Made by a program: the position numbers and the translations under genes. 64,000 nucleotides of DNA from Cytophagales bacterium (GTDB taxonomy: Bacteria; Bacteroidota; Bacteroidia; Cytophagales; Bernardetiaceae), in the NCBI GenBank assembly GCA_013299045.1, contig JAAFJX010000014.1, positions 1 through 64,000 on the forward strand, in the 5' to 3' direction. Below, piece after piece: positions 26,850 to 36,300 of this stretch. Below the pieces are notes generated by a model that saw only the letters and a program-made list of their open reading frames with translations, was not told where the DNA came from and searched no databases. How positions within the stretch are numbered: position 1 is the first letter of the stretch; each line of letters opens with the position of its first letter.

Positions 26850-26877
26850 CAAATGTAATTGTTTTTACCTGAATCAA
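26850..26877 (-). promoter_or_regulatory. Probable promoter for the TTG-start gene (and maybe secDF)
   Basis: Minus-strand TTG of TTTTTG (26875-26880), 17 bp, then TACATTTG (26850-26857). The -7 box is perfect, the spacing slightly short. The transcript start would lie about 80 bp before the TTG at 26763. Confidence 0.5.
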
Positions 26878-27007
26878 AAAACTTGGGTTTGATATTTTGT
26901 GAGTTTAGCCAAAAAGAAATAATCAATGCCTGTTAAAAACAGTATGCGTTGTTTTTTTTATTAATTTTTCAATGCCGTCCTAAACGTTTTTTTTCTCTTT
27001 TAACATA

Positions 27008-27038
27008 TTGCCTTAGGGGTTTTCAGTGTGTATTTTTG
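27008..27038 (+). promoter_or_regulatory. Promoter of a disrupted gene
   Basis: TTG (27008-27010), 20 bp, then TATTTTTG (27031-27038) match the Bacteroidota consensus. It drives the ATG at 27096, whose reading frame is cut short by element D. Confidence 0.6.
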
Positions 27039-27095
27039 TTTTTCAAAAAACCCTTTCTAAGATTGACGTTCACCAATATAAACCTACAATAAATT

Positions 27096-27164
27096 ATGAA
27101 ATTCTTAAATCTCTTTATCTTGTGTTTACTGCTTAAGTCTTCCCATAAAAAGCACATTCAATAG
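27096..27164 (+). pseudogene. Signal-peptide remnant of an exported gene, truncated by element D
   Basis: An ATG at 27096 encodes MKFLNLFILCLLLK, a clean signal-peptide start. Then the frame enters element D and stops within eight codons (SSHKKHIQ). A good promoter lies 58 bp upstream. No continuation of the gene is seen after the element, so the remainder was lost. The protein it belonged to is unknown. Confidence 0.55.
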
Positions 27165-27281
27165 ATATAAACTAAATTTAAGGAGGATACTTTACCTATT
27201 TTGGGAACACCTTGATGGCCTTTGATAAACTATTTTCCTCAACTCAGCCTACATCTATTGAATGCTCTTTTTCAGGGAACT
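27136..27281. mobile_element. Inverted-repeat element D
   Basis: The ends AGTCTTCCCATAAAAAG and the complement of AGTTCCCTGAAAAAG extend into a longer inverted repeat (CATTCAATAGAT on both sides). The interior reads, on the minus strand, TATCAAAGGCC.TCAAGGTG and matches the right ~95 bp of element C closely. It is 146 bp, non-coding, and sits right after a signal-peptide coding stretch. Confidence 0.7.
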
Positions 27282-27403
27282 AGTTATGATTTAAACGACA
27301 ACTTTCCTACTTTTGCAAAAATTAAAATTAGTTCGTTTAGGCTCTAACAAGACTTTAGAACAAATGGTTTGTGTACTACTCTTGCATTTGACTTCTTTAT
27401 TTT

Positions 27404-29779
27404 ATGTTTTTTCTTAAAAATTGTATTATGTCAAGAACTATCAAGCCATTATTGTTGGCTCTTTGTTTGTTTTGCCTTGCGCTTACAGCCTTTGGGCAAC
27501 AATCTAAATTTTCTAAGATACGCATTTATGAAGGCAAAAAGTATATAAAAGCCTTGTATAACGCGGGTGTAGCTATGGACCACCTGGAGCAAGAAAAAGA
27601 TGCCTTAATTGGATTTTTTTCAGAGGCAGAGTTTGCGCATATCAAAAAGACTGGTTGCCGTTATGATGTCCTCGTTGATGATATGCTAGCCGACTTCCTG
27701 CAAAATAACGCCAACCAACTGCCTACCATGCAGGGACGACCATGTGCTTCGCCCGCCGATACGATTACAACTCCCAAAGATTTTAAGCTAGGCAAAATGG
27801 GTGGCTACTTCACACTCTCAGAGTTGCAAGGCCATCTAGACAACATGGCAGCAAAGTATCCTAAGCTTATTACAAAACGTGCACCAGTAGGCGTTTTTAA
27901 AACATCTGAAGGCCGCTCCCTAGAGTTTGTGAAAATTTCTGATAATCCTACAGCAGACGAGCGCAACACCGAAACACAGATTCTATACACCTCATTGACG
28001 CACGCCCGCGAGCCTATGGGCCTCTCCCAGCTTGTCTTTTTTATGTATTATTTGCTCGAAAACTATGAAAAAAATAGCCACGTCAAGCACTTAGTCAATA
28101 ATTTTGAACTGGTTTTTATGCCCTGCCTAAACCCAGACGGTTACGTTTATAATGAAACCATTGCCCCAGCTGGTGGCGGTATGTGGCGCAAAAACAGGCG
28201 TGTAGTAGGCCGTAACTTTGGTGTGGACTTAAACCGCAACTTTGGCGTTGGCTGGGGCGGCGAAGGAAGTTCAGAAGACCCCAGCTCCGATATTTATAGA
28301 GGCACATCGGCCTTTTCGGAGCCAGAAACGCAGGCATACAAGTGGTTTATTGAGCAGAATAATTTTAAAATTGCGCTTAATTATCACACTTTTAGCAATC
28401 TATTACTGTTCCCTTATGGCTACACTTTTGACCAATGCAAAGACCATGAGGCTTACACAAAAGTCAGCAAAACGCTTGTAAGCGTTTGTGATTACACCAA
28501 TCAACCCTCCAATGCGCTCTATTTGGCCAGCGGTGTTTCGGACGACTGGCTCTACGACCAAATGAAAGTGATGGGTATGACCCCCGAAGTAGGAGAAGCA
28601 TTCTGGCTCACCTCCGATAACATTGAACCCACTTGCAAAAAATTAGTATGGAAAAACCTGGCTTTGCCGCTTATGGTAAACGGTTACACTGAGTTTTTAC
28701 ATAATTTTTCGGCCAATGAGCTACCTGAAGGAAAAAGCGATTTACCATTTAGCATCACGCCTATTGGCTTTAAGTCAGCTTCAAAAGTAACTGTTTCTTT
28801 GTCTTCCACAAACAAAAACGTGGTATGCGGCCCACCAGTAACTTTTGAGAGCTTGCAAGCTTTTGAGAGTGCAGCAGGAAGCTTGAGCTTAGAAGTACTG
28901 AATACGGCCAAAGATGCTGAGGTAATTACCTTGTTTTTCAAAGTTACGGACGGTATAACAGACTTTTCTTACAAAGCTACCAAAATTTACACACCCGAAT
29001 TTGAAAACCGGCTTATCTTTGAAGATAAATTTGCAGACGGCAACAATTGGATTCTGAGCAGTGGCTGGGGCGTAGCTACCAATCAATCTAGCTCTGCCCC
29101 CTCTTCACTAAGCGACTCACCAACAGGAAATTACCGACGCAATATGAGTACGCCAGTTTATATGCGCAACAGCCTGAACCTCGCTCCTTACACCAACGCC
29201 TATTTGAGTTTCAAAATCAAATATGACCTCAACGTTATCAATAAAGCGGACTACTTTCAAATTGTGATAACTGATAATGCCGAATGCTATAAAATTCTGA
29301 ACGGTAATTTAGCCACTGGTAACGAAGAGTTTGACAAAGGCTATCTGGGGAAAAGCGATTGGGTAACGCAAACCATTGATATTTCAGAGTTTACAGGCGG
29401 CCCATTAAACGTTTATCTCTACCTTAATACGGACGGTAGCGACGACGCAGATGGCGTTTACATAGACGATTTGCAGGTATTTTCGCGAATCAAAAAAGAT
29501 TCCTCGCCAACTGGTTTAAACGACCCTGCCCTAGAAGCAAGCATAAGGCTCTATCCTAACCCTAGTACTGATAAGATTTTGTTAGACCTACCCCAAAACC
29601 TCAACAAAAGCATGAGCATTCGAATAAGGAACAGCGCTGGGCAGCTTGTCAAGACCTTTGATTATCAAAACCCGCAACAGTTTCTAGAACTAGCAACAGG
29701 GCTGCTACCAGCAGGAGTCTATTCTTTAGAACTGCAAACAGGCGAACGTATTGCTATCAAGCGCTTTGTGAAAGAGTAA
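27404..29779 (+). CDS. Zinc carboxypeptidase (M14) with T9SS type A sorting domain
   Basis: The 791-residue protein is exported (signal peptide; start at 27404 or the ATG at 27428, MSRTIKPLLLALCLFCLALT). The M14 catalytic domain covers about 125-435: zinc ligands His200 and Glu203 (HAREPMG), LNPDGYVYN, RKNRR, DLNRNFG, His328 (NYHTFSN), and the general-base Glu region TPEVGEAFW (Glu395/Glu398). A beta-rich region (about 440-700) follows, with an immune-inhibitor-A-like module (IFEDKFADGNNW ... YIDDLQVFSR). The C-terminal ~80 residues (IRLYPNPSTDKILLDL) are the T9SS type A signal. It would release C-terminal residues from peptides outside the cell. Confidence 0.92.
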   Translation: MFFLKNCIMSRTIKPLLLALCLFCLALTAFGQQSKFSKIRIYEGKKYIKALYNAGVAMDHLEQEKDALIGFFSEAEFAHIKKTGCRYDVLVDDMLADFLQNNANQLPTMQGRPCASPADTITTPKDFKLGKMGGYFTLSELQGHLDNMAAKYPKLITKRAPVGVFKTSEGRSLEFVKISDNPTADERNTETQILYTSLTHAREPMGLSQLVFFMYYLLENYEKNSHVKHLVNNFELVFMPCLNPDGYVYNETIAPAGGGMWRKNRRVVGRNFGVDLNRNFGVGWGGEGSSEDPSSDIYRGTSAFSEPETQAYKWFIEQNNFKIALNYHTFSNLLLFPYGYTFDQCKDHEAYTKVSKTLVSVCDYTNQPSNALYLASGVSDDWLYDQMKVMGMTPEVGEAFWLTSDNIEPTCKKLVWKNLALPLMVNGYTEFLHNFSANELPEGKSDLPFSITPIGFKSASKVTVSLSSTNKNVVCGPPVTFESLQAFESAAGSLSLEVLNTAKDAEVITLFFKVTDGITDFSYKATKIYTPEFENRLIFEDKFADGNNWILSSGWGVATNQSSSAPSSLSDSPTGNYRRNMSTPVYMRNSLNLAPYTNAYLSFKIKYDLNVINKADYFQIVITDNAECYKILNGNLATGNEEFDKGYLGKSDWVTQTIDISEFTGGPLNVYLYLNTDGSDDADGVYIDDLQVFSRIKKDSSPTGLNDPALEASIRLYPNPSTDKILLDLPQNLNKSMSIRIRNSAGQLVKTFDYQNPQQFLELATGLLPAGVYSLELQTGERIAIKRFVKE

Positions 29780-29786
29780 TGATGCC

Positions 29787-29832
29787 AATGAGTTCCATGA
29801 TTATTGTATTATTATGGAACTCATTGTTTTAT
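29787..29832 (+). terminator. Terminator after the M14 carboxypeptidase
   Basis: AATGAGTTCCAT (29787-29798) is the perfect complement of ATGGAACTCATT (29814-29825), followed by GTTTTATT. It starts 8 bp after the stop codon. Confidence 0.85.
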
Positions 29833-29931
29833 TGTATTTGCTTCCGTATTTTTTTATAAGTATTTCGTTTTCATATTTTTATGTCTATCTTTTTTCTTTT
29901 TTAACTAATAATTAACTTTTCTATTTTTGCA

Positions 29932-29939
29932 TTCTTCTG
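29932..29939 (+). promoter_or_regulatory. Possible -7 box for the gene at 30063
   Basis: TATTTTTG followed by C fits the Bacteroidota -7 consensus; no good TTTG lies at the right distance. The leader to the ATG would be about 120 bp. Confidence 0.4.
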
Positions 29940-30062
29940 CTTTTGACACACTTTTTGCATAGCTGCATATACCTACATAAGATTCCACCAACAACAGCAT
30001 TTAATCATTGGGCTGTTTGAACTACTCTTTACTTATCTTATTTATTTTCAAGAGTTTAAGCT

Positions 30063-30593
30063 ATGCAAATTATCCCTAGTTATTTGTTATTTTCTATTAT
30101 TTTATTGATTCTGCCCCTGCAACTTTGGGCGCAAACCAAAGAGAATGCAGCAATGGAGGTTGCTATCGAAGAAAAATTAAAAAAAGTATTTAACAAAGCT
30201 GCCGTTTTGAAAGTAAAACCAAATGGTTTCAACTTTGCTTTTGACGGCCAACTCTTGCTCAAATGTTCATACGGAAAGGCTTCTTTTGCCAACGATTCGG
30301 ATAGTTACCTGGTAGAGGATGTAGCCATTAAGCGTGTTACGCTGCTCTACTCCTGGCACTCCTCAAAGAAAGGCGGGGGCGATATCAAACAAAAAGACCT
30401 CAACATGAAGCGTTTGAGACATTTATACGACCTTGCTCCACAGTTGTTCGACGACGAGGAAGTTGAGTGGGAGTTTGTGGTTCAGACGGACTATTTGCAC
30501 CCCGAAGTAGAAAAAGGCTTATTTCATGGGTTCATTTTGCACTATGACCGAATGCTTACCAATTACAATTATGCTTCTAAGAGTCAGTTTTGA
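30063..30593 (+). CDS. Exported protein of unknown function
   Basis: The 176-residue product has a signal peptide (YLLFSIILLILPLQLWAQ) and a mature region rich in charged residues with one Cys and no recognised domain. It is not convincingly related to any family I know. Its 3' end overlaps the 3' end of the opposing ABC transporter gene by 17 bp. Confidence 0.7.
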   Translation: MQIIPSYLLFSIILLILPLQLWAQTKENAAMEVAIEEKLKKVFNKAAVLKVKPNGFNFAFDGQLLLKCSYGKASFANDSDSYLVEDVAIKRVTLLYSWHSSKKGGGDIKQKDLNMKRLRHLYDLAPQLFDDEEVEWEFVVQTDYLHPEVEKGLFHGFILHYDRMLTNYNYASKSQF

Positions 30594-31563
30594 GTCGCTT
30601 TTCAAAAAAAAGGCTACAGACTCGCCCCAAAGACCATTTCAACGCCTCATCTGTAAGATTAGCGAATACCGTAAAATCTTGGCCGTTCTCAGCTTTAAAA
30701 CTAAGAAACCAAGCATTGCCCAAAAACTGCTTATTGCTCAAAACAGCACGAATACCATTTTTTTTACCTTGCAATAGGCTCTCTGGCTCAATGCGCACTT
30801 CAGTTGGCCTGTAATACTCCCCTTGCCAGCGATTAATCTTGCCTAGAAGCGTGGCAGCATTGAGGCTTTTTGGATAAAAGAAAACACGTTCTGCACTTTC
30901 CAGTTGAAGAATTTGTCCCTCTTCCAAAACTGCAACAAGGTCTGAAAACGCCAGCACCTCTGCGCTATGATGCGCTGCCATGAGTATCGTGAGGCCAAGT
31001 TCTTTCTGAAAAAGTTTTAAATTGTGCAACAGTTCCAGCCTCATTTCTGTATCAATTTGGCTAAAAGGCTCGTCCAAGAGCAATAAATCTGGTTTTTTAG
31101 CCAGAGCCTTGGCCAAACCCACGCGCTGCGCTTCGCCTCCCGAAATTTCACGCAATACGCGCCCACGTAAACGTGTGATGTCCACAAAGTGCAAAAGCGC
31201 ATCTATTTCTTGAGCTTTTTGCTCTGGTGGTAAATGCCTCAGAAAATAGCCCACGTTATCTTGAACCGTAAAATTTGGAAACAGATTGGGCTGTTGCGTC
31301 AATATCTCTATTTTTTGATGCCCTGCCACCAATTTAGCCGAAGGCGGCAAAATGGGTTTGCCAGACAAAAGCAATTCGCCAGAAAGTGGTTCGGCCAAGC
31401 CCGCAATACAATGCAAAAGCGTACTTTTCCCCGCACCATTCCGCCCAATGACCGTCAGCCATTGCCCAGCATGAAGACGTAAATCAAGGTTATGAAGGGC
31501 ATATCTTGCAGACAACCCCTTCACTTCTAGAATTATAGTACTACTTGCATCATCTAACGACAT
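30577..31563 (-). CDS. ABC transporter ATP-binding protein, PotA/FbpC-like with C-terminal extension
   Basis: The 328-residue ATPase has Walker A GRNGAGKST (40-48), a Q-loop (TQQPNLFPNF), signature ISGGEAQRVGLAKAL, Walker B LLLLDEP and H-loop AAHHS. The last ~90 residues look like a TOBE-type domain seen in importers of metal or polyamine class. I chose the ATG at 31563: an earlier ATG at 31590 would overlap the upstream gene by 26 bp, while 31563 follows that gene's TAG by one base. The permease is not in the window, so the substrate is unknown. It is the last gene of the moxR-dinB-ABC run. Confidence 0.85.
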   Translation of the reverse strand: MSLDDASSTIILEVKGLSARYALHNLDLRLHAGQWLTVIGRNGAGKSTLLHCIAGLAEPLSGELLLSGKPILPPSAKLVAGHQKIEILTQQPNLFPNFTVQDNVGYFLRHLPPEQKAQEIDALLHFVDITRLRGRVLREISGGEAQRVGLAKALAKKPDLLLLDEPFSQIDTEMRLELLHNLKLFQKELGLTILMAAHHSAEVLAFSDLVAVLEEGQILQLESAERVFFYPKSLNAATLLGKINRWQGEYYRPTEVRIEPESLLQGKKNGIRAVLSNKQFLGNAWFLSFKAENGQDFTVFANLTDEALKWSLGRVCSLFFEKRLKTDS

Positions 31564-31564
31564 A

Positions 31565-32059
31565 CTACATTTCGTCTGCCGAAGGGCCATACATACCCAC
31601 CACGCGCATACCGCAAATACGCATATATAGAGTTATCTGGGCGCGATGATGCACAAAATGGTTATAGACCATAGAACGCATAACAGCTCCACGCGGCAGC
31701 ACAAAATGCACCATGTCGCCTGTGCGCATAGTCCAATTCACCATAAAATCTGCATCTGATTTCCGCGAAAGACAGTCTATTGCGTCTGCAATATTTTTAT
31801 CAAAAATAGCTAAGAGGTCGGCCTTCTGTGTGTGAAACACCGGTTTATAGTCCATTTTTGCGAAATCTAAGCCTTCAAAGTCCATCGTAACGCCTACCCA
31901 CGTAGGAAGTTCCACCACGTGCGAAATCAACCGAACAAAGGTCATAGACTTTTCATGGGGCTTAAAGTCGGGGAGAGTATCTGGTAGATTCGCGAAAAGT
32001 TTGCGGGTGTTGGCTGCTTCGTGCTGAAGTTCACCGATAAAAGCCTGTGCAATAGTCAT
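31565..32059 (-). CDS. DinB-family protein
   Basis: The 164-residue protein begins at the ATG at 32059 (MTIAQAF); a TTG three codons upstream is less likely. The DinB/YfiT helical-bundle pattern shows in LISHVVELPTW (first metal His) and the C-terminal YNHFVHHRAQITLYMR (further His ligands). The family includes thiol-dependent metalloenzymes and proteins of unknown substrate. It is probably cytoplasmic. It is followed one base later by the ABC gene and preceded by moxR with a 45-bp gap. Confidence 0.85.
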   Translation of the reverse strand: MTIAQAFIGELQHEAANTRKLFANLPDTLPDFKPHEKSMTFVRLISHVVELPTWVGVTMDFEGLDFAKMDYKPVFHTQKADLLAIFDKNIADAIDCLSRKSDADFMVNWTMRTGDMVHFVLPRGAVMRSMVYNHFVHHRAQITLYMRICGMRVVGMYGPSADEM

Positions 32060-32104
32060 ATTTTTCAAAATTAGGGTTGGTATCTTCGCTAAAAGCGCAA
32101 AAGT

Positions 32105-33070
32105 TTATAGCAAGCGTTTAATAATTTCAGCGGTGCTAATCCCCTCGGCTTCAGCGCGGAAGTTTCGCACAATGCGGTGGCGCAAAACAGGAATCGCAAC
32201 GGCTTTAACGTCTTCCACATCTGGCGCATATTTGCCGTTGATGAGGGCGTTACATTTTGCACCGAGTACCAAGTATTGCGACGCACGCGGCCCTGCTCCC
32301 CATTCTAAAAAGTCTTTGCTGTCTTTGGTGGCCATGCTTTGGCTGGGGCGCGTTTTATGGACAAGAGAAACGGCGTATTCAATAACGTTGTCTGCCACTG
32401 GCACGCTGCGCACCAAAGCCTGAAATCGGAGAATTTCCTCTGCTGTAACTACTTGATTTATATTTACTTTTACGTCCGATGTTGTTGCTTTAACAACGTT
32501 TACCTCTTCGGTATAGCTGGGATAGTCCAACAAAATATTGAACATAAAACGGTCTAGCTGGGCTTCTGGTAGCGGATAAGTGCCTTCTTGTTCAATAGGG
32601 TTTTGGGTAGCGAGTACAAAGAAGGGCTTATCCAACTTAAAGTGCTGGCCTGCAATAGATACTGAATATTCTTGCATGGATTCCAGCAGGGCCGCTTGTG
32701 TTTTGGGTGGGGTTCGGTTAATTTCATCAGCCAAAATGATATTCGCGAATATAGGCCCCTTAATAAACTTGAAATTGCGCTCTTTGTCTAATGTTTCTGC
32801 ACCCAGAATGTCTGAGGGCATGAGGTCAGGTGTAAACTGTATGCGACTAAAAGAAAGGTTGAGGGCATCGGCCAAAGTGCGAATCAAAAGCGTTTTGGCA
32901 AGACCAGGCACACCCACCAAAAGGCAATGACCTTGACAAAAAATACTGGTTAATAATAACTTGACTGTTTCGTCTTGCCCTACAATGGCTTTGCCTATTT
33001 CAGTCCTTAGTTTTTTGAAGGTTTCGGCGAGCGCGTCTGCTGCTTGTACGTCGTTGGAATATGCAGTCAT
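32105..33070 (-). CDS. MoxR-family AAA+ ATPase
   Basis: This 321-residue AAA+ protein has Walker A-type GVPGLAKT, Walker B ILADEINRTPPK, sensor FVLATQNPIEQEGTYPLPEAQLDRF and a C-terminal lid (about 210-321). MoxR ATPases act as chaperones, normally beside a VWA-domain partner (DUF58 type), which is missing here. It heads the run moxR-dinB-ABC. A perfect -7 box (TATATTTG) lies about 65 bp upstream of the ATG. Confidence 0.92.
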   Translation of the reverse strand: MTAYSNDVQAADALAETFKKLRTEIGKAIVGQDETVKLLLTSIFCQGHCLLVGVPGLAKTLLIRTLADALNLSFSRIQFTPDLMPSDILGAETLDKERNFKFIKGPIFANIILADEINRTPPKTQAALLESMQEYSVSIAGQHFKLDKPFFVLATQNPIEQEGTYPLPEAQLDRFMFNILLDYPSYTEEVNVVKATTSDVKVNINQVVTAEEILRFQALVRSVPVADNVIEYAVSLVHKTRPSQSMATKDSKDFLEWGAGPRASQYLVLGAKCNALINGKYAPDVEDVKAVAIPVLRHRIVRNFRAEAEGISTAEIIKRLL

Positions 33071-33133
33071 TTCTTGATTTTTAGGATATATAAGCTGAAT
33101 GAAAATGATGTATCAGGGCAATTTTTCTTGTTG

Positions 33134-33141
33134 CAAATATA
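33134..33141 (-). promoter_or_regulatory. Possible -7 box for moxR
   Basis: Minus-strand TATATTTG followed by C matches the -7 consensus. The nearest TTG is 26 bp further upstream, longer than usual, so only the -7 half is reliable. Confidence 0.4.
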
Positions 33142-33360
33142 AAAGATTGAATGTATTAAAAAAAATACAACAGCTTAAAAGATAACGCTTCGGTATCAAA
33201 AGACAGGGGCATTTTGATTGCTTAGCGTCCTTAGAAGGCAATTTTATACCATATACAAATACTAGCAATCCCATACATTGAATAATAATTTATTGATAAA
33301 GAATACCTTAGTGCTTTTTTGGGGAAGGACTATACTGCTTGGCTTACTCTAAACAAGCAC

Positions 33361-36300
33361 TTAGAGACTAAACCCAATGACCATAATGTCGTCCACTTGT
33401 TTGTGGGTTTGCCCCATCCATTTCTTGAGGTGGTCTTCCAAAATTTGCTCCTGCTCTTCCACTGGCCTCGTATGAACATTGAGCAACAACTCCTTGAGGC
33501 GCTTTTTCATAAATTTTTTACCATCTGAGCCACCAAACTGGTCGTGGTAGCCGTCCGAAGAAAGATAAAAATGCTGTTTGCTACCTTGCAAGATGTCTAT
33601 TTGGTGTTTTGTGAAGGGCTTGTCGCTAGACCAAAGTTCAGCATCGCCGCCAATAATGATGTTGTCGCCCTTATACTCTGTTTGTTCACCGTTCTGATAC
33701 GCCAAAAGTGATAGTTTTGCGCCAGCAAAATTGAGTACTTTTTGTTTTTTATCAATCGCACAAAGGGCAATATCCATGCCGTCGCGATTGTCAGTTTCGC
33801 CTTGTTTGAGCGTATTGCGGACTCCCTTGCGCAGTTTTTCCAAAATGCGCTCTGGTTCGGTAATTTGTTTTTCAAAAACAATTTGCTGCAAAAGGCCGTT
33901 GCCAATCATAGACATAAAAGCTCCCGGAACGCCGTGTCCCGTGCAGTCTACTGCCGCCAAAAAGACGATGTCTTGACGTACTACAAACCAATAGAAATCG
34001 CCGCTTACAATATCTCGGGGTCTAAAAAAGACAAAAAAGTCTGGAATGTGTGCTCTAATCTGGGTCAAAGTAGGCAGCATTGTTCTCTGTATGCGCTGCG
34101 CATAGTTGATACTGTCTGTAATATCCTCGTTTTTGCGTTCAATGATTTCTTTTTGAGCGACTACTTCGCCAGTGCGTTCGCGGACTTTTTCTTCCAAATT
34201 TTCATAGAGTAGGGCGTTTTCAATAGAAATAGCTATTTGTGCCGTCAGCGCATTGAGCGTTTCTACGCGCTCACCCGCAAACGCCCCTACAGAAAGATTG
34301 TTTTCTAGATAAAGCATTTCATTCAAAACGCCTTTGTTGATGATAGGAAGACAGATAACCGACTTGACCTTATTGTTTTTGATGTAACTTTCGCTGTTAT
34401 AAATGCTGTCGTTTTCTGCATCGTCCAGCACCAAAAAACGCCTTGTTCTAAAGACAAAATTAAGGACATTGAGCGGCACTTTGTTGCTTATCTCAACGTT
34501 TTCGCGATGCAGCACCTTCACTTGTCCGCCTACGTAGCCCTCCGCCTGTATCATTTTTTCGTCCCGTCTACAGTCAATGAGCAATACTTTTTGTGCGCCA
34601 GCATTTTCCATGATGAGCAGGGTGAGTTTTTCTAAAAGTCGCGAAAGCATAATTTCGCCAGAAAGTGCCTGAGAGGCTTTCAGAATACTCTGAACGTCCA
34701 GAAACTGTTTGCCAGTGCGGCTCGTTTGACGCAAAGTGCTGTGTACGGTTGTGCTGGATGTGATAGAAGTACTTGAGGTAGAAAGTGAGTCGTTGCTGCG
34801 CAAGTTAAGGTGCTGCCCATAAATTTCCTTGAAATGCTGCACCTTGGCATGCGCTCCCCACTTCTGATAGGTTGCTAAGGCATCTTGCAAATAATAACGG
34901 GCTGTATTGATTTGATGCTGATACAAATAAAAGCGACCAGCGCATTCATAGATAACAGCTTCATCGCTCAGGTAACGATTTTCTTTGGCAGCCGAAATGG
35001 CATCATCATAAAGCACCCTTGCTTCTCCCTCGCGCCTATGTAAGCGCGCCCACTCCGCCTGAAGCAAATAGTAACGATGCGAGGCATTGCTCGGAGCATT
35101 TTCTGCCCAAACTTCATAGAGCTTGATATTTTTTTTGAGTAAGGCCAGTTCTTTTTTATAATTTTTGAGCTGACTGGGCTTTATGACTGCCGCTAAGCCT
35201 AAACTTTCTAAAAAGAAATGAAGTGAATAGACAATAGCAGAAATTGTGCTAGGCAAGTATTCTCTGGCAACAGCAAAGTGCTTGTTGGCAGTTTCAAAAT
35301 CGTGGTAGAGAAGGTGTATGTACCCTTTGGTCATAAAGAGCCTGTGCCGCGAGTTGGCATCTAAAATTTCGGTATCATTCTCGTTGAATGCCTCTCCTAC
35401 AAGCGCTGTGGGCCTTTCGGTTTTGTGAGCGAGGTTGAGCGCCATCTGCTTGAACATATCCATCAAAAGCATGACGCGGCGCTGCCCAAGCTCGCCCACT
35501 TGCTGACGCAATGTACTTACTTCCAAAAGAAACTGCTCAATTGGCTCACCTACAAGCCATTTGGCATAAACATAAACCAAAAGCGCATTGCTGGTGTATT
35601 CAAAATCGCCTTGCTCTAAGCCTTTGGCAGCCAAGTTTTTAGTATCTGTAATAGTTTCATAAATGGATTCGCGCCAATGCTTGACAAAACCCGAAAAGGT
35701 GGTCAGAGTTTTGACGCTAAAAGCCTTTAGCTGAGGCTTTTCGGTGAGTAAGGCCCCAAGTCTGGCAAAGGTGTAGCCATACTTAATAGAATTAAACAGG
35801 CCAATGTTTAACCCACCATACACGCACAGCGCAAACGTACTGGCAGGAGTGAGGCCATGTTTGATAGTGAGCCGAATGGTTTTAAGCACCAACAACACAT
35901 AAAGCTCACGAGTAGCAAAATAGGCAGCAGGAATAATTTTGGCCAAAATATCCGAAATCAGGGCGGCTTTGTCGTCTTCTACCAAAGGCAGACGCATGAT
36001 ATCGTCGGCAGATTTGCCCATGAGCAATGTACGTGTTTTGAGCAAAGAGACTAATATATGCACTTTTTTAGGACTTTTAGGCAGCTTTATGCCCAACAAT
36101 CTGAGTGTTTCTAAACCGATTTCAACCGATTTGAACAGTTCTCCGGCTGCAAAATAGGCTGCAATCCTAATTTCATAAATTTTAACTTGCTCAAAAATAT
36201 TTCTGGTTTTTTCTAGGAGTGTTCTAGCCAGGCTTTCCATTTTTTCTAGCTCACGGTTGAGGTAAGCCAACTCCATACTTTCTAGATAAAGTTCGCGCAG

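Noticed and set aside
30577-30593. Overlap of two convergent genes as an antisense control point
   Set aside because: A 17-bp overlap of 3' ends is common in compact genomes; nothing more supports regulation.
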